Source: Candidatus Aminicenantota bacterium (GTDB lineage: Bacteria > Acidobacteriota > Aminicenantia > Aminicenantales > UBA4085). Taken from it: a stretch of DNA of 64,000 nucleotides. The translations under genes were made by a program, and so were the position numbers. The stretch lies in NCBI GenBank assembly GCA_026393895.1, contig JAPKZG010000038.1, positions 1 to 64,000 of the forward strand, written 5' to 3'. Shown in pieces: positions 33,061 through 42,462 of the stretch (position 1 is the first letter of the stretch; every line of letters starts with the position of its first letter). The notes under the pieces are model-generated. The model did no database searches and was not told the DNA's origin. It was given only the letters and a program-made list of their open reading frames with translations.

Positions 33061-34780
33061 GCACCCTGACATGAAGATCAAACGCGCCGGGAGGGGGATC
33101 CTGTCCTCCCTGATCCCGGTTTTGGCAGCCGCCGTTCTGTCATCCGCAGGCGGACCCGTTTCGCCGGGGCAAATTGTCGTTCCTCCCCCGGCCGATCTCT
33201 CCGGGTACGCCCTTCCTCCGAAAGACGCCCACCCGAAAATCGATTCCGCTCTCTGGGCCCTGACTCCGGCGCATCTCCGCGTTCAAACGGGCTCCGGGGT
33301 CGAACGGGCGGCGGCCGGCGGAACAGGCAGGTTGATCCGGATCGTGGCTGAAACCGACGGGGCGCACGGAGGGGATTCCCGGGCGGACGAAACGGGATCC
33401 GTTTGCCGCCGGATCGAAGCCCTGGGCGGTGCCGTGGAACGGACCTCGGGGCGATTCGTCCAGGCGCTCCTGCCGCCGGACGTGATCGAAACTTTCGCTT
33501 CGTTCCGCGACATCTCCCGCCTTCGTCTGCCTTCCGTTCCGCGGGCGGCCTCGATCCTCTCCGAGGGCGTCGCCCGCAGCGGCGCTTTTTCCTGGTTCAA
33601 TCTCGCGTCGTACCGGTCATCCGCGAATCCCGTCAAAATCGCCGTCCTCGACCTGGGATTCGCCGGATATTCCGCACTCCTCGGCGTCGAACTTCCGGCC
33701 GACGTCACCGTCCGCTCGTTCCGAACCGACGGTGATATCGAGGCCGGCACCTCTCATGGCGCCGCCTGCGCCGAAATCATCCACGACATGGCCCCGGACG
33801 CGCGGATCTACCTGATTAATTTCGAGACCGACGTGGAGCAGCACGCCGCGGTGGATTATCTCATCGCTGAAAAAATCGACGTCGTTTCCTATTCCCTGGT
33901 TTGGCCGGGAGCCGGAGCGGGAAACGGAACGGGGCCGATCTGCGAGGATGTTAAAAAATGCGCGGCCCAGGACATTCTCTGGGTAAGCGCGGCCGGAGAC
34001 GACGCCCAAAGCCATTGGAAAGGGACCTTCGCCGACGCCAACGGGGACTCCTTCCAGGAATTTGCTTCCGACGATGAGATCCTCCAATGGCCGGTCCCGG
34101 CCGGGACATGGACAAGGGCCACCCTGACCTGGGACGATTGGGGAACATGGAACGGGACATCCTACGAAGCGCCGACCCAGGATTTCGACCTGGTGCTGTG
34201 GCGCTGGACCGGCACCGCCTGGGAATTTCTCGAATATTGCGACGACTGGCAGACCGGCGAGACCGGCCAAAAACCGTTCGAACAAAGCTCTCTCTGGAAA
34301 ACGAACGTCGCGACATATTACGGGGTCTCGATCTTGAGATGGGATGCGTCGGAAAATCGCGTTCTCGATCTTATCGTTCAAGGAAATTCGAACGTCATCG
34401 AATATGTCGTACCCGGAGGCAGCATCGGCATTCCGGCCGACGCCGCCGAGGCGATCGCGGTCGGAGCAACGGACGCCGAAACCGACGTCCTGCAGGCGTG
34501 GAGCTCCCAGGGCCCCGCGTCCGACGGCCGGATGAAGCCGGATTTGACCGCCTTCTCCCGCGTCAGCACCGCCGTCCTCGGTTCGAAGGCGTTTTCCGGG
34601 ACATCGGCCGCGGCGCCTCACGTCGCCGGAGCTCTCGGCCTCCTGATGGCCAAGACGCCGTTCACGGCCGACCAGCTCCGGACGATCCTCGAAGAGAGGG
34701 CCAAGGATCTCGGAATCACCGGGCCGGACAATTTTTTCGGTTACGGTCGGTTGAATCTCTATAAAAAAAAGGCCTTTTGA
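33059..34780 (+). CDS. Secreted subtilisin-like (S8) protease
   Basis: This 573-residue protein has a signal peptide (ILSSLIPVLAAAVLSSAGG) and a subtilase domain. The catalytic triad is visible as Asp in AVLDLGFAG (around 198), His in GTSHGAACAEIIH (around 232) and Ser in SGTSAAAPHVAGAL (around 514). The oxyanion-hole position, normally Asn in AAGN, reads AAGDDAQSHW, so it is Asp here. A beta-rich insert (TWTRATLTWDDWGTW onwards) lies before the Ser motif. An AAGGGGGA ribosome site fits the first ATG, but an overlapping -10 candidate would favour the Met at 33071. It is probably a secreted protease with altered kinetics. Confidence 0.88.
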   Translation: MHPDMKIKRAGRGILSSLIPVLAAAVLSSAGGPVSPGQIVVPPPADLSGYALPPKDAHPKIDSALWALTPAHLRVQTGSGVERAAAGGTGRLIRIVAETDGAHGGDSRADETGSVCRRIEALGGAVERTSGRFVQALLPPDVIETFASFRDISRLRLPSVPRAASILSEGVARSGAFSWFNLASYRSSANPVKIAVLDLGFAGYSALLGVELPADVTVRSFRTDGDIEAGTSHGAACAEIIHDMAPDARIYLINFETDVEQHAAVDYLIAEKIDVVSYSLVWPGAGAGNGTGPICEDVKKCAAQDILWVSAAGDDAQSHWKGTFADANGDSFQEFASDDEILQWPVPAGTWTRATLTWDDWGTWNGTSYEAPTQDFDLVLWRWTGTAWEFLEYCDDWQTGETGQKPFEQSSLWKTNVATYYGVSILRWDASENRVLDLIVQGNSNVIEYVVPGGSIGIPADAAEAIAVGATDAETDVLQAWSSQGPASDGRMKPDLTAFSRVSTAVLGSKAFSGTSAAAPHVAGALGLLMAKTPFTADQLRTILEERAKDLGITGPDNFFGYGRLNLYKKKAF

Positions 34781-34783
34781 TTC

Positions 34784-34812
34784 TAGACGAAATTCTCCCA
34801 AGACGATAAAAT
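34784..34812 (+). promoter_or_regulatory. Putative leaderless promoter of fmdB
   Basis: TAGACG (34784-34789), 17 bp and TAAAAT (34807-34812). The ATG follows 9 nt after the -10 box and there is no Shine-Dalgarno sequence. Confidence 0.5.
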
Positions 34813-34821
34813 AGAGCCGTC

Positions 34822-35037
34822 ATGCCCCTTTACGAATTTCAATGTATAAAATGCCTGAAACGGTTCGAAGTCCTCGTCCGCCTCGGCCGGGAGACCGAGG
34901 TCGTCTGCACGTCCTGCGGAAGCCCCGAGGTCCGAAAGCTTTTGTCGGCCTTCGGAATCGGCGGAGGTTCGAGCCGGTTGAAAGAGGCCTCCGGCTGTTC
35001 CTCCTGCAAGAGTGGGACCTGCAGCACGTGTCATTGA
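34822..35037 (+). CDS. FmdB-family zinc-ribbon protein
   Basis: This 71-residue protein begins MPLYEFQCIKCLKRFEVLVR, with CxxC pairs CIKC and CTSC forming a zinc ribbon typical of FmdB regulatory-type proteins. A glycine/serine linker leads to a Cys-rich tail (CSSCKSGTCSTC), a common FmdB ending. Function of the family is poorly defined; some members have been tied to regulation of amidase operons. It is followed after 1 nt by hyuA, so the two are probably co-transcribed. Confidence 0.88.
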   Translation: MPLYEFQCIKCLKRFEVLVRLGRETEVVCTSCGSPEVRKLLSAFGIGGGSSRLKEASGCSSCKSGTCSTCH

Positions 35038-35038
35038 C

Positions 35039-37033
35039 ATGAGAACCGTCCGTATCGGCGTCGATACCGGCGGGACCTTCACCGATTTCGTCATCAGCGA
35101 AAACGGACGCCTTTCGACAAAGAAGATCCCCTCGACGCCGGACAACCCCTCCCGGGCCATCCTGGAGGGATTGCGGGAATATCTCGATTCCGGACACGCC
35201 CTTCTCGTCATCCACGGCACGACCGTGGCCACCAACGCGCTTCTCGAACGCAAGGGACCCCGAATCGCCCTCGTCACGACGAAGGGATACGAGGACATCC
35301 TCTCCATCGGCCGCCAGACCCGCCGCCTTCTCTACAGCCTGAAAGGCGAGGACCGCATCCCCCTCGTCCGACGGAACCTATGTTTCGGAGTCTCCGAGCG
35401 GACCACGCCCGCCGGCACGGTCGAACGGGCCGTTTCGCCGGCCGAACTCCGCGCCCTCGTCGCCAAGTTGCGTCGCCGCAGCATAAAAGCCGTCGCCGTT
35501 TCCTTCATCAACGCCTATGCCGGGGGAACCAACGAGGAAACGGTCGCCGATGAACTCGAACGGCGGGGCTATCTCGTCTGCGCCTCTTCGCGCCTCCTTC
35601 CGGAATACCGCGAATTCGAGCGCACGTCCACGACCGCGGTCAACGCCTATTTGATGCCGATCCTCGACTGGTACCTGGAGTCCCTGGAAGCGGGGATGGG
35701 CGGCGCGGCGTTGCGGATCATGCAATCCAACGAAGGCTATATCTCCTCGCAGAAGGCCAAGAAGGAACCGATCCGGACCGCCCTTTCCGGGCCCGCGGGA
35801 GGTGTCGTCGGCTCGCTCGAACTGGCCCGGGCCGCCGGCTTCCCGAGGTTCATCAGCTTCGACATGGGCGGCACGTCCACCGACGTTTCCCTGGTCGACG
35901 GGGAAATCCGCCGGACGAACGAAAGCGCCGTCGGCGATTTCCCGATCCGTCTTCCAATCATCGACATTCATTCGGTCGGCGCGGGCGGCGGGTCGATCGC
36001 CCATCTCGACGAGGGCGGATCGCTTCGCGTCGGGCCCCGGAGCGCCGGGGCCGATCCCGGCCCGGCCTGCTACGGCCGGGGCGAACTCCCGACGGTCACC
36101 GACGCCAACCTGGTCCTGGGACGCATCGATCCCGACTTTTTCCTCGGCGGCCGGATGAAAATCCTCCCGGAACGAAGCCGCGAGGCCGTCGGGCGGTTGG
36201 CCGCCCGGATCGGGAAAACGACGCTCGAGACGGCCCAGGGGATTATCGACATCGCCAACGCCAACATGGAAAAAGCGATCCGGGTGATCAGCATCGAGCG
36301 GGGATTCGACCCGCGTGAATTCGTCCTTCTGTCTTTCGGCGGGGCGGGCGGCATGCACGCCGCCGACCTCGCTTCCGCCCTACGGATGAAAGCCGTCCTG
36401 GCCCCCGAGAATGCCGGCGTGCTCTCGGCCTTCGGCCTCCTCCTGGCCGATTCGATCAAGGATTACTCCCGATCGATCCTCAAAACCACGGACCAGGCCG
36501 ACCCGACCGAAATCGAGCGCCGCTTCAAGGAGATGGAGAAGCGCGGACGGCGCGACCTCGCCGAAGACGGGTTCAAGTCCCCGGCCATGTTCTTCGAACG
36601 GTCGATCGATCTTCGTTATCTCGGGCAATCCTATGAAATCACCGTCCCCTTCCGGCCGGACGATTTTCCCTCCCTCCCCGACGAGTTCCATCGCGTCCAC
36701 GAAAAAACCTACGCCTATCGTCACGCCCGGGGTACTGTGGAAATCGTGACAATCCGGGTGAAGGCCCGGGGCGTCACTGGGAAGCTCCATATACGGAAAA
36801 CCAAAACCCCGCGCGGCGCCTCGGTCCGGGACGCGCTCCGGAAAATCCAGCCTATGTATTACGGCGGCCGTAAATATCGGGGACCGGTATATGACCGGTC
36901 GAAGCTTTCGCCCGGGCTTCGGTTTTCCGGCCCGGCGCTGGTCATGGATTTCGGGTCGACAACTTTCCTTCCGCCGGGGTTTTCCCTTCGGGTGGACGGG
37001 TATCGCAATTTGATCATCCGGAAAAACGCATGA
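35039..37033 (+). CDS. hyuA: Hydantoinase/oxoprolinase subunit A
   Basis: This 664-residue subunit belongs to the ATP-dependent N-methylhydantoinase/5-oxoprolinase/acetone carboxylase family. It begins VRIGVDTGGTFTDFVI, the family's phosphate loop, followed by HGTTVATNALLERKG. Mid-protein SFDMGGTSTDVSLVDG and SVGAGGGSIAH are the second nucleotide-binding signatures. It should act with HyuB (ATGA overlap) to open a lactam or hydantoin ring using ATP. The substrate cannot be assigned from sequence. The ATG one base after the fmdB stop is chosen because DTGGTFTD must lie near the N terminus. Confidence 0.92.
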   Translation: MRTVRIGVDTGGTFTDFVISENGRLSTKKIPSTPDNPSRAILEGLREYLDSGHALLVIHGTTVATNALLERKGPRIALVTTKGYEDILSIGRQTRRLLYSLKGEDRIPLVRRNLCFGVSERTTPAGTVERAVSPAELRALVAKLRRRSIKAVAVSFINAYAGGTNEETVADELERRGYLVCASSRLLPEYREFERTSTTAVNAYLMPILDWYLESLEAGMGGAALRIMQSNEGYISSQKAKKEPIRTALSGPAGGVVGSLELARAAGFPRFISFDMGGTSTDVSLVDGEIRRTNESAVGDFPIRLPIIDIHSVGAGGGSIAHLDEGGSLRVGPRSAGADPGPACYGRGELPTVTDANLVLGRIDPDFFLGGRMKILPERSREAVGRLAARIGKTTLETAQGIIDIANANMEKAIRVISIERGFDPREFVLLSFGGAGGMHAADLASALRMKAVLAPENAGVLSAFGLLLADSIKDYSRSILKTTDQADPTEIERRFKEMEKRGRRDLAEDGFKSPAMFFERSIDLRYLGQSYEITVPFRPDDFPSLPDEFHRVHEKTYAYRHARGTVEIVTIRVKARGVTGKLHIRKTKTPRGASVRDALRKIQPMYYGGRKYRGPVYDRSKLSPGLRFSGPALVMDFGSTTFLPPGFSLRVDGYRNLIIRKNA

Positions 37034-38616
37034 AAAACACCGGGGACGCCATCGAACTCGAAATTTTCAAAAATCTGTTCGTTTCGATCGCCGAGGAGAT
37101 GGGCGCCGTCCTGGGACGGACCAGCCTCTCCCCCAACATCAAGGAACGGAAGGATTATTCCTGCGCCGTCTTCAACCGGAAGGGCGAAACGCTCGCCCAG
37201 GGTTCGCATATCCCGGTCCATCTCGGGGCCATGCCGCTTTCGGTCCAGGCCGCCCTTGCTTCGCTGACGTTCGAAGACGGCGACCTGGTCCTGGTCAATG
37301 ACCCCTACCGGGGCGGCACCCACCTTCCCGACATCACCGCGATCGCCCCGGTGTTTGTCCGCGGCCGGCTCGCGTTTTTCGCCGCCAACCGCGCCCATCA
37401 TTCCGACGTCGGCGGGATGTCGCCCGGCAGCATGCCCCTCGCCACGGAAATTTTCCAGGAAGGCCTGATCATTCCCCCCCTGAAACTCATCGGCCGCGGC
37501 CGGATAAACGACGATGTCCTCAACCTCATCCTGGCCAACGTCCGCACTCCGGAGGAGCGGCGGGGCGACCTTCTGGCCCAGATCGCCGCCTGCGAGAAGG
37601 GCCGCGGCCGGATTCTCGAAGCGGTCAAAAAATTCGGCCTCGCCCGCGTCGACCGGTACGCCGGCCTGATCCAGGATTATACGGAAACCTACCTGCGAAA
37701 AACTCTCCGGGCGATTCCTGCCGGGCAATACGAATTCACCGACGTTTTGGACAACGACGGGATCACGAACGATCCCGTCCGGATTTCCGTCCGGATCACC
37801 CTGGGCGGCGGACGGGCGAAGGTCGATTTCCGCGGCTCGTCGCCGCAGGTCAAGGGAGGGGTGAACGCCAACACCGCCGTCACGACGTCGGCCGTGCTTT
37901 ACGTGTTCCGTTCGCTGATCGAGGAGGACATCCCGGTGAACACGGGGCTCCTTCGCCCGCTCGCGATCATCGCTCCGCCCGGGCTTGTCGTCAGCGCGCG
38001 TTTTCCGGCGGCCACGGCCGCGGGCAACGTCGAAACGTCCCAACGGATCGTCGACGTCCTGCTCGGCGCGCTGGCCAAGGCGATGCCCGGCCGCATTCCG
38101 GCCGCGAGCCAGGGAACGATGAACAACATCGCCTTCGGGGGCTACGATCCCGTCCGCAAACGGAGTTTCGCTTATTATGAGACCATCGGCGGCGGAATGG
38201 GGGCGAGCCGCGAGCGGGCCGGGCTCTCCGGCGTCCACTCCCACATGACCAATTCCCTGAATACGCCGCTCGAGGCCCTGGAAAATTACCTGCCGATGCG
38301 GATTCGCGGCTATTCCCTCCGCGCGGGTTCGGGAGGCGCGGGCAGAAACCGCGGCGGCGACGGCATCGTCCGCGAATATGAATTCGGCGTCCCCACGCGG
38401 GTAACGATCATGTCCGAACGACGGGTTTTCCCCCCTTACGGCCTCGAGGGCGGATCGCCCGGCCGCCGGGGACGAAACATCCTGATCTCGAAAGGCCGCC
38501 GGAAAATCCTCGGTTCGAAATGCGACTTGACCGTTCAGGCGGGCGACGTCATCCGCATCGAAACTCCCGGCGGCGGCGGCTACGGCCTTAAAACCAAGCG
38601 AAAGGAACCCCGATGA
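37030..38616 (+). CDS. hyuB: Hydantoinase/oxoprolinase subunit B
   Basis: This 528-residue partner of HyuA has the family signatures: LFVSIAEEMGAVLGRTSLSP, NIKERKDYSCAVFN, LVNDPYRGGTHLPDIT and YETIGGGMGA followed by THxTN-like HSHMTNSLNTP. HyuB contributes the hydrolytic active site in such complexes. ATGA overlaps at both ends tie it to hyuA and to the outer-membrane barrel gene. Confidence 0.93.
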   Translation: MKNTGDAIELEIFKNLFVSIAEEMGAVLGRTSLSPNIKERKDYSCAVFNRKGETLAQGSHIPVHLGAMPLSVQAALASLTFEDGDLVLVNDPYRGGTHLPDITAIAPVFVRGRLAFFAANRAHHSDVGGMSPGSMPLATEIFQEGLIIPPLKLIGRGRINDDVLNLILANVRTPEERRGDLLAQIAACEKGRGRILEAVKKFGLARVDRYAGLIQDYTETYLRKTLRAIPAGQYEFTDVLDNDGITNDPVRISVRITLGGGRAKVDFRGSSPQVKGGVNANTAVTTSAVLYVFRSLIEEDIPVNTGLLRPLAIIAPPGLVVSARFPAATAAGNVETSQRIVDVLLGALAKAMPGRIPAASQGTMNNIAFGGYDPVRKRSFAYYETIGGGMGASRERAGLSGVHSHMTNSLNTPLEALENYLPMRIRGYSLRAGSGGAGRNRGGDGIVREYEFGVPTRVTIMSERRVFPPYGLEGGSPGRRGRNILISKGRRKILGSKCDLTVQAGDVIRIETPGGGGYGLKTKRKEPR

Positions 38617-39269
38617 AACGCCACCCGATCCTGATTTTGGCCGCCGTTTTGTCGCTGGCCGCCGCGGCCCGGGCGGACATTTATCTCGTCCCGGCGGGAA
38701 CATATGCGTTCCCCATGGATCAACCGTATTCCTCCCGGTTTGGCGCCGGGGTTTCGGCCGGATGGGCCTGGAATTCCCGTTTCGCCCTCGAGCTCGGCCT
38801 CCGCTTCTGGCCGGTTCCGGTCTCAGGATCGATCGACGGGCTCAGTCTCGGAACCCTGCACGTTCTCCCGCTCGAGCTTACGTTCCGGGGCCGCTGGGCT
38901 CTCGGTTCGAACCTCCTCTTTTACGGCGAGGCGGGCGCGGGATACGCGTTTCATTCGTTTGCTCTCGACGAAGGCCTTCAGGCCGACTGGGACGCGCTCG
39001 GGTTCTCCATAAATGAATCCGTGAAAAAAGGCCCGGCCGCCCATCTCGGAGTCGGCCTCGAGTACGCCCTGTCGCCCAAAATGGCCGTCGATTTCGGAAT
39101 CCGCTATCACCTTCTCCGGACCAAGGGGGAATGGTCGATCACCGACGATTTAAGCGGCCTAACCCAAACCGGAACGCTTGAAAAATTGAACTTCGACGCC
39201 CTCACCTTGTCCTTGGGCCTGAAAATCTCGCTCTTCGGATCCGACGAAGACGGCGTTCAGCCTGAATAG
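38613..39269 (+). CDS. Outer-membrane beta-barrel protein (OmpW-like)
   Basis: This 218-residue protein has a signal peptide (HPILILAAVLSLAAAARA) followed by alternating amphipathic strands, e.g. GVSAGWAWNSRFALELGLRF and SNLLFYGEAGAGYAF, ending in an aromatic-rich strand region. The pattern resembles eight-stranded OmpW/outer-membrane-protein-beta-barrel families. The tail (LFGSDEDGVQPE) does not end in Phe. It overlaps hyuB by ATGA and converges with the DegT aminotransferase with a 13-nt overlap. A role in passage of the HyuAB substrate is conceivable but only inferred from linkage. Confidence 0.75.
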   Translation: MKRHPILILAAVLSLAAAARADIYLVPAGTYAFPMDQPYSSRFGAGVSAGWAWNSRFALELGLRFWPVPVSGSIDGLSLGTLHVLPLELTFRGRWALGSNLLFYGEAGAGYAFHSFALDEGLQADWDALGFSINESVKKGPAAHLGVGLEYALSPKMAVDFGIRYHLLRTKGEWSITDDLSGLTQTGTLEKLNFDALTLSLGLKISLFGSDEDGVQPE

Positions 39270-40429
39270 AATTCGGCGATCCGGGCGACGACGTAATCCT
39301 GCTCGTCCGGCTTCAATTCGGCATAAATCGGGAGGGCCAGCACTTCGCCGGCCGCCTTTTCCGCCGCCGGAAAATCGCCTTCGCGGTAGCCGAGGGAGGC
39401 GAAGCATTTCTGGAGATGAAGCGGCAGCGGATAGAAGATGGCCGTCCCGACACTCTTTTCCCTGAGGAAGACCAGCAATTTGTCCCGGTCCTTGGCCCGG
39501 ATCACGTATTGGTGGAAGGTGTGATATTCGGCCGCCCCGGAGGATTGATAAACGGCCGCCGGCGGAACGACGAAACCCCTGTCCACGAGCCCGGTCTCGG
39601 CGAATTTGCGGCCGTAGGCCGAGGCCAAGGCCCGGCGGTTTTTCTGCCACTCGGGGAGATGCCGGAGTTTGACCCGAAGAACGGCGGCCTGCAGAGCATC
39701 GAGGCGGAAATTGCCGCCGATCTCGTCATAATAATAGCGGTCCCGCTCGCCGTGGACGCGAAGTTTTCTCAACCGGAGGCCGAGGTCGGCGTCGTTGGTC
39801 ATGACCATCCCGCCGTCGCCGAATCCTCCAAGATTTTTGGTCGGGTAAAACGAGAGCGCGCCGACATGCCCGTACCCGCCGGCTTTCCGGAAGCCGGAAG
39901 CCGAGGGATAATCGGCCCCGACGGCCTGGGCGGCGTCCTCGACGACCGCTAGGCCTTCGCGCCCGGCCAGGGCCATCAATTTGTCCATGTCGGCGCACTG
40001 TCCATAGAGGTGGACCGGAACTATCGCCTTAACCCGGATGCCGGGCTGCTTTTTCCGAAAAGACGCCAGGGCTTCCTCGGCGCGGACCGGGTCGAGGTTG
40101 AACGTTACGGGATCGATGTCGGCAAACACCGGACGGGCGCCGACGCGGGCGATCGTCCCGGCGGTGGCGAAAAACGTAAACGGCGTCGTGAGCACCGCGT
40201 CGCCCGGGCCGAGACGGAGGGCCATCAGGGCGACGAGGATGGCGTCCGTGCCGGAGGAAACGCCGACGGCGTGGGCCGCCCCGCTCAAAGCACCGACTTC
40301 CTTTTCCAGCGCTTCGACTTCCGGGCCGAGGACGAAATATTGGGAGGCTATGACCTCGAGCACCTTGGCGTCGATTTCCGGCTTGAGGCCCTCATACTGG
40401 GCCTTGAGATTAAGGATGGGAACGTTCAT
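39257..40429 (-). CDS. DegT/DnrJ/EryC1/StrS-family sugar aminotransferase
   Basis: This 390-residue PLP enzyme converts a nucleotide-linked keto-sugar to an amino sugar. It begins VPILNLKAQYEGLKPEIDAK, has SSGTDAILVALMALRLGPGD, the PLP-ring Asp/Gln in VVEDAAQAVGA, and the Schiff-base Lys in SFYPTKNLGGFGDGG (around 196). Such enzymes make amino sugars for O-antigen, capsule or glycosylated metabolites. Its start overlaps the NusG-like gene as ATGA, which suggests the antiterminator serves a polysaccharide operon. Confidence 0.93.
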   Translation of the reverse strand: MNVPILNLKAQYEGLKPEIDAKVLEVIASQYFVLGPEVEALEKEVGALSGAAHAVGVSSGTDAILVALMALRLGPGDAVLTTPFTFFATAGTIARVGARPVFADIDPVTFNLDPVRAEEALASFRKKQPGIRVKAIVPVHLYGQCADMDKLMALAGREGLAVVEDAAQAVGADYPSASGFRKAGGYGHVGALSFYPTKNLGGFGDGGMVMTNDADLGLRLRKLRVHGERDRYYYDEIGGNFRLDALQAAVLRVKLRHLPEWQKNRRALASAYGRKFAETGLVDRGFVVPPAAVYQSSGAAEYHTFHQYVIRAKDRDKLLVFLREKSVGTAIFYPLPLHLQKCFASLGYREGDFPAAEKAAGEVLALPIYAELKPDEQDYVVARIAEFYSG

Positions 40430-40908
40430 GTCAGGACCTTTTTCAATTTGGATTTTTCGATCAACAGTTGTCCCTGATAGCTGACGTAATTCAAAAGAAT
40501 CATCACCCGGTCCTGGTCCGAAAGGTGTTTATGAAAAACGCCGCGCAGGCCCTTCCACGGACCGTTGACGACTTCGATCTCGTCCCCAACGGACGGTTCG
40601 ACGCCGTATTTCTCCAGCTCGATCAATCCGCCGACTTCCCGGGACCGTAATTCCTCGATGAGCCGGACGTCCAGGGGGACGGCCCCGGCGTCGTTACCGA
40701 CGACATAGCGCACGCCCCGAGTGTATTTCACCAGCTTGTATTGTTCCGGGTAGGAAAAACGGAGAAACTCATAACAGGGAAAAAACGGTTTGATCCGGCC
40801 GGCGGCCCGGAAACGCGGGCAATAAACCGGGAACCCGGCTTCCTGGAAGAGACGTTCGACCTGGAATTCTCTTTGGGATTTCGTGCAGAGGACGAACCAG
40901 TTTTCCAT
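40426..40908 (-). CDS. NusG-paralogue transcription factor (RfaH/UpxY-like)
   Basis: This 160-residue protein has the NusG N-terminal domain (NWFVLCTKSQREFQVERLFQ, then YCPRFRAAGRIKPFFPCYEF) and a C-terminal KOW domain (SVGDEIEVVNGPWKGLRG). Specialised NusG paralogues of this kind (RfaH, UpxY, LoaP) bind paused RNA polymerase and prevent premature termination in long polysaccharide or metabolite operons. As sequenced, the frame is continuous with the upstream M24 peptidase. I treat it as a separate gene starting at the ATG here because a one-base change restores a stop just before it. Next gene: sugar aminotransferase, overlapping by 4 nt. Confidence 0.83.
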   Translation of the reverse strand: MENWFVLCTKSQREFQVERLFQEAGFPVYCPRFRAAGRIKPFFPCYEFLRFSYPEQYKLVKYTRGVRYVVGNDAGAVPLDVRLIEELRSREVGGLIELEKYGVEPSVGDEIEVVNGPWKGLRGVFHKHLSDQDRVMILLNYVSYQGQLLIEKSKLKKVLT

Positions 40909-40913
40909 TCGTC

Positions 40914-42336
40914 TCAGCCCTCGCCCGAAAGCCCCCGCGCCTCGTCGACAGATTTTGACCGCGGCGGAGATTTGAACGGGCGTCTTGGGGATTCTTTTTC
41001 CCAGGACCCGTCGGCCGGTTGGGGTCACCAGGACGTCGTCTTCAATGCGGATGCCGCCGAAAGCGCGGTAGGAGTCCAATTTGGAATAGACGATGAAATC
41101 GGTGTGTTTTTTTTCGGCCTTCCACGTGTCGATCAGGGCCGGAATGAAATAAATCCCGGGCTCGATGGTGAGGACGAATCCGGGTTTGAGTTTTTTAGCC
41201 AAGCGCAAACTCTTCAGGCCGAATTGCGGGCTCCGTTGAACCGTCCCGTCGTAACCGACGTTGTCTTCGCCTAGGTTTTCCATGTCGTGAACGTCAAGCC
41301 CTATTTGATGGCCGATGCCGTGCGGGAAAAACAGGGCATGCGCGCCCTGTTCAACGGCCGCGTCCACGTCGCCCTTCATCAACCCGAGCTCCTTCAGTCC
41401 GGCGGCGATGGTTTTAGCCGCAAGCAAGTGGACCTCCTTGTTGGTCTCGCCCGGACGAACGGCGGCGATAGCGTTTTCATTGGCCGCCCGGATAATTTCA
41501 TAGACGTCGATCTGCTTAGAAGTGAAGTTCCCGCCGACGGGGATCGTCCGGGTGATGTCGGAGGCGTAATGCCCCGGCGAGGCCGAGCCCGCGTCGACGA
41601 CCATCAGGTCGCCTTTCTTCAGCCGGTTGACGTGAGTGTGGTTGTGCAGGATCTGCCCGTTTTTCGAGAGGATGATCGGGAAGGCGATCCCGCCGCCGTC
41701 GGCGGCCGCGATCCCTTCCATCCGGCCGGCGATGGCCTGCTCCCAGACGCCGGGCTGGGCCATCCGCATGGCCGCGTCGTACATTTTATAGGTCGTGAGA
41801 AGAGCCGTCTCGATTTCCGCGACTTCGGCCTCGCTTTTGACCTCACGCTGGGCGACGATCGCCCGAATCAAGTCCATCGAAGCGGCCGACGGATCTTCCG
41901 CCGGTTTGAGGCCGAGGAGGGATTCAAGCTTGAAAAGATGTTCGGGCCGGTACGGCGGAAGGACGTGGATTTTCCGTCCCTTCGCGGCCGCGTTCCGGAG
42001 GACGTCCGCCAGGCTTTTCGCCGGAAACGTCGTCTTGACGCCGACCCGGGCGGCTCGTTCATTCATGGTCGGCAAATCTCCCATCCAGATGATATCGTTG
42101 ATGTCGACTTCGTTGCCGAACAGGATGTCCTTCCGTTCCTCGATATCCACGACTCCGGACAGGCCCGGGGTGTGCAGCCCGAAATAATAGAGAAACGTTC
42201 CGTCCTGGCGGAAGGCGTACTGATTATCCGCATAATTCATCGGGCTTTCCTCGTTGCCGAGGAACAGGGCCAAGCCGGACCCCAGGCGTTTCCGAAGAAC
42301 ATCCCGCCGTTGGGTGTATGTTTTGGCTTCAAACAT
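40914..42336 (-). CDS. M24 aminopeptidase P-like (Xaa-Pro) peptidase, apparent frameshift at the 3' end
   Basis: This metallopeptidase of about 473 residues shows the M24 ligands in order: two Asp in VVDAGSASPGHYASDIT, His in FPHGIGHQIG, Glu in VLTIEPGIYF and Glu in RIEDDV. The N-terminal creatinase-like domain (RKRLGSGLALFLGNEESPMN) matches aminopeptidase P. As given, the frame has no stop and runs into the NusG-like gene through an Arg/Cys-rich linker. Dropping one A from the AAAA run at 40953-40956 instead gives an ordinary tail (VKSVDEARGLSGEG) and a TGA at 40914-40916, five bases before the next ATG. AAGGAG precedes this start. Sequencing error or true lesion cannot be distinguished. Confidence 0.85.
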
Positions 42337-42385
42337 CGATGACTCCTTAAAGAGAGGTCGTCCCGGCAAACGCCGGATTCGCTTC

Positions 42386-42414
42386 AATTTATCAAACGGT
42401 CGGAAGGAAGTCAA
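42386..42414 (-). promoter_or_regulatory. Promoter of the M24 peptidase-NusG-DegT operon
   Basis: TTGACT (42409-42414), 17 bp and TAAATT (42386-42391) lie on the minus strand, about 50 nt before the ATG. Confidence 0.65.
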
Positions 42415-42462
42415 AATCAGGCGGAACCTTTGGCTCGCCGCCGACCGGATCCGTCGTGATGA

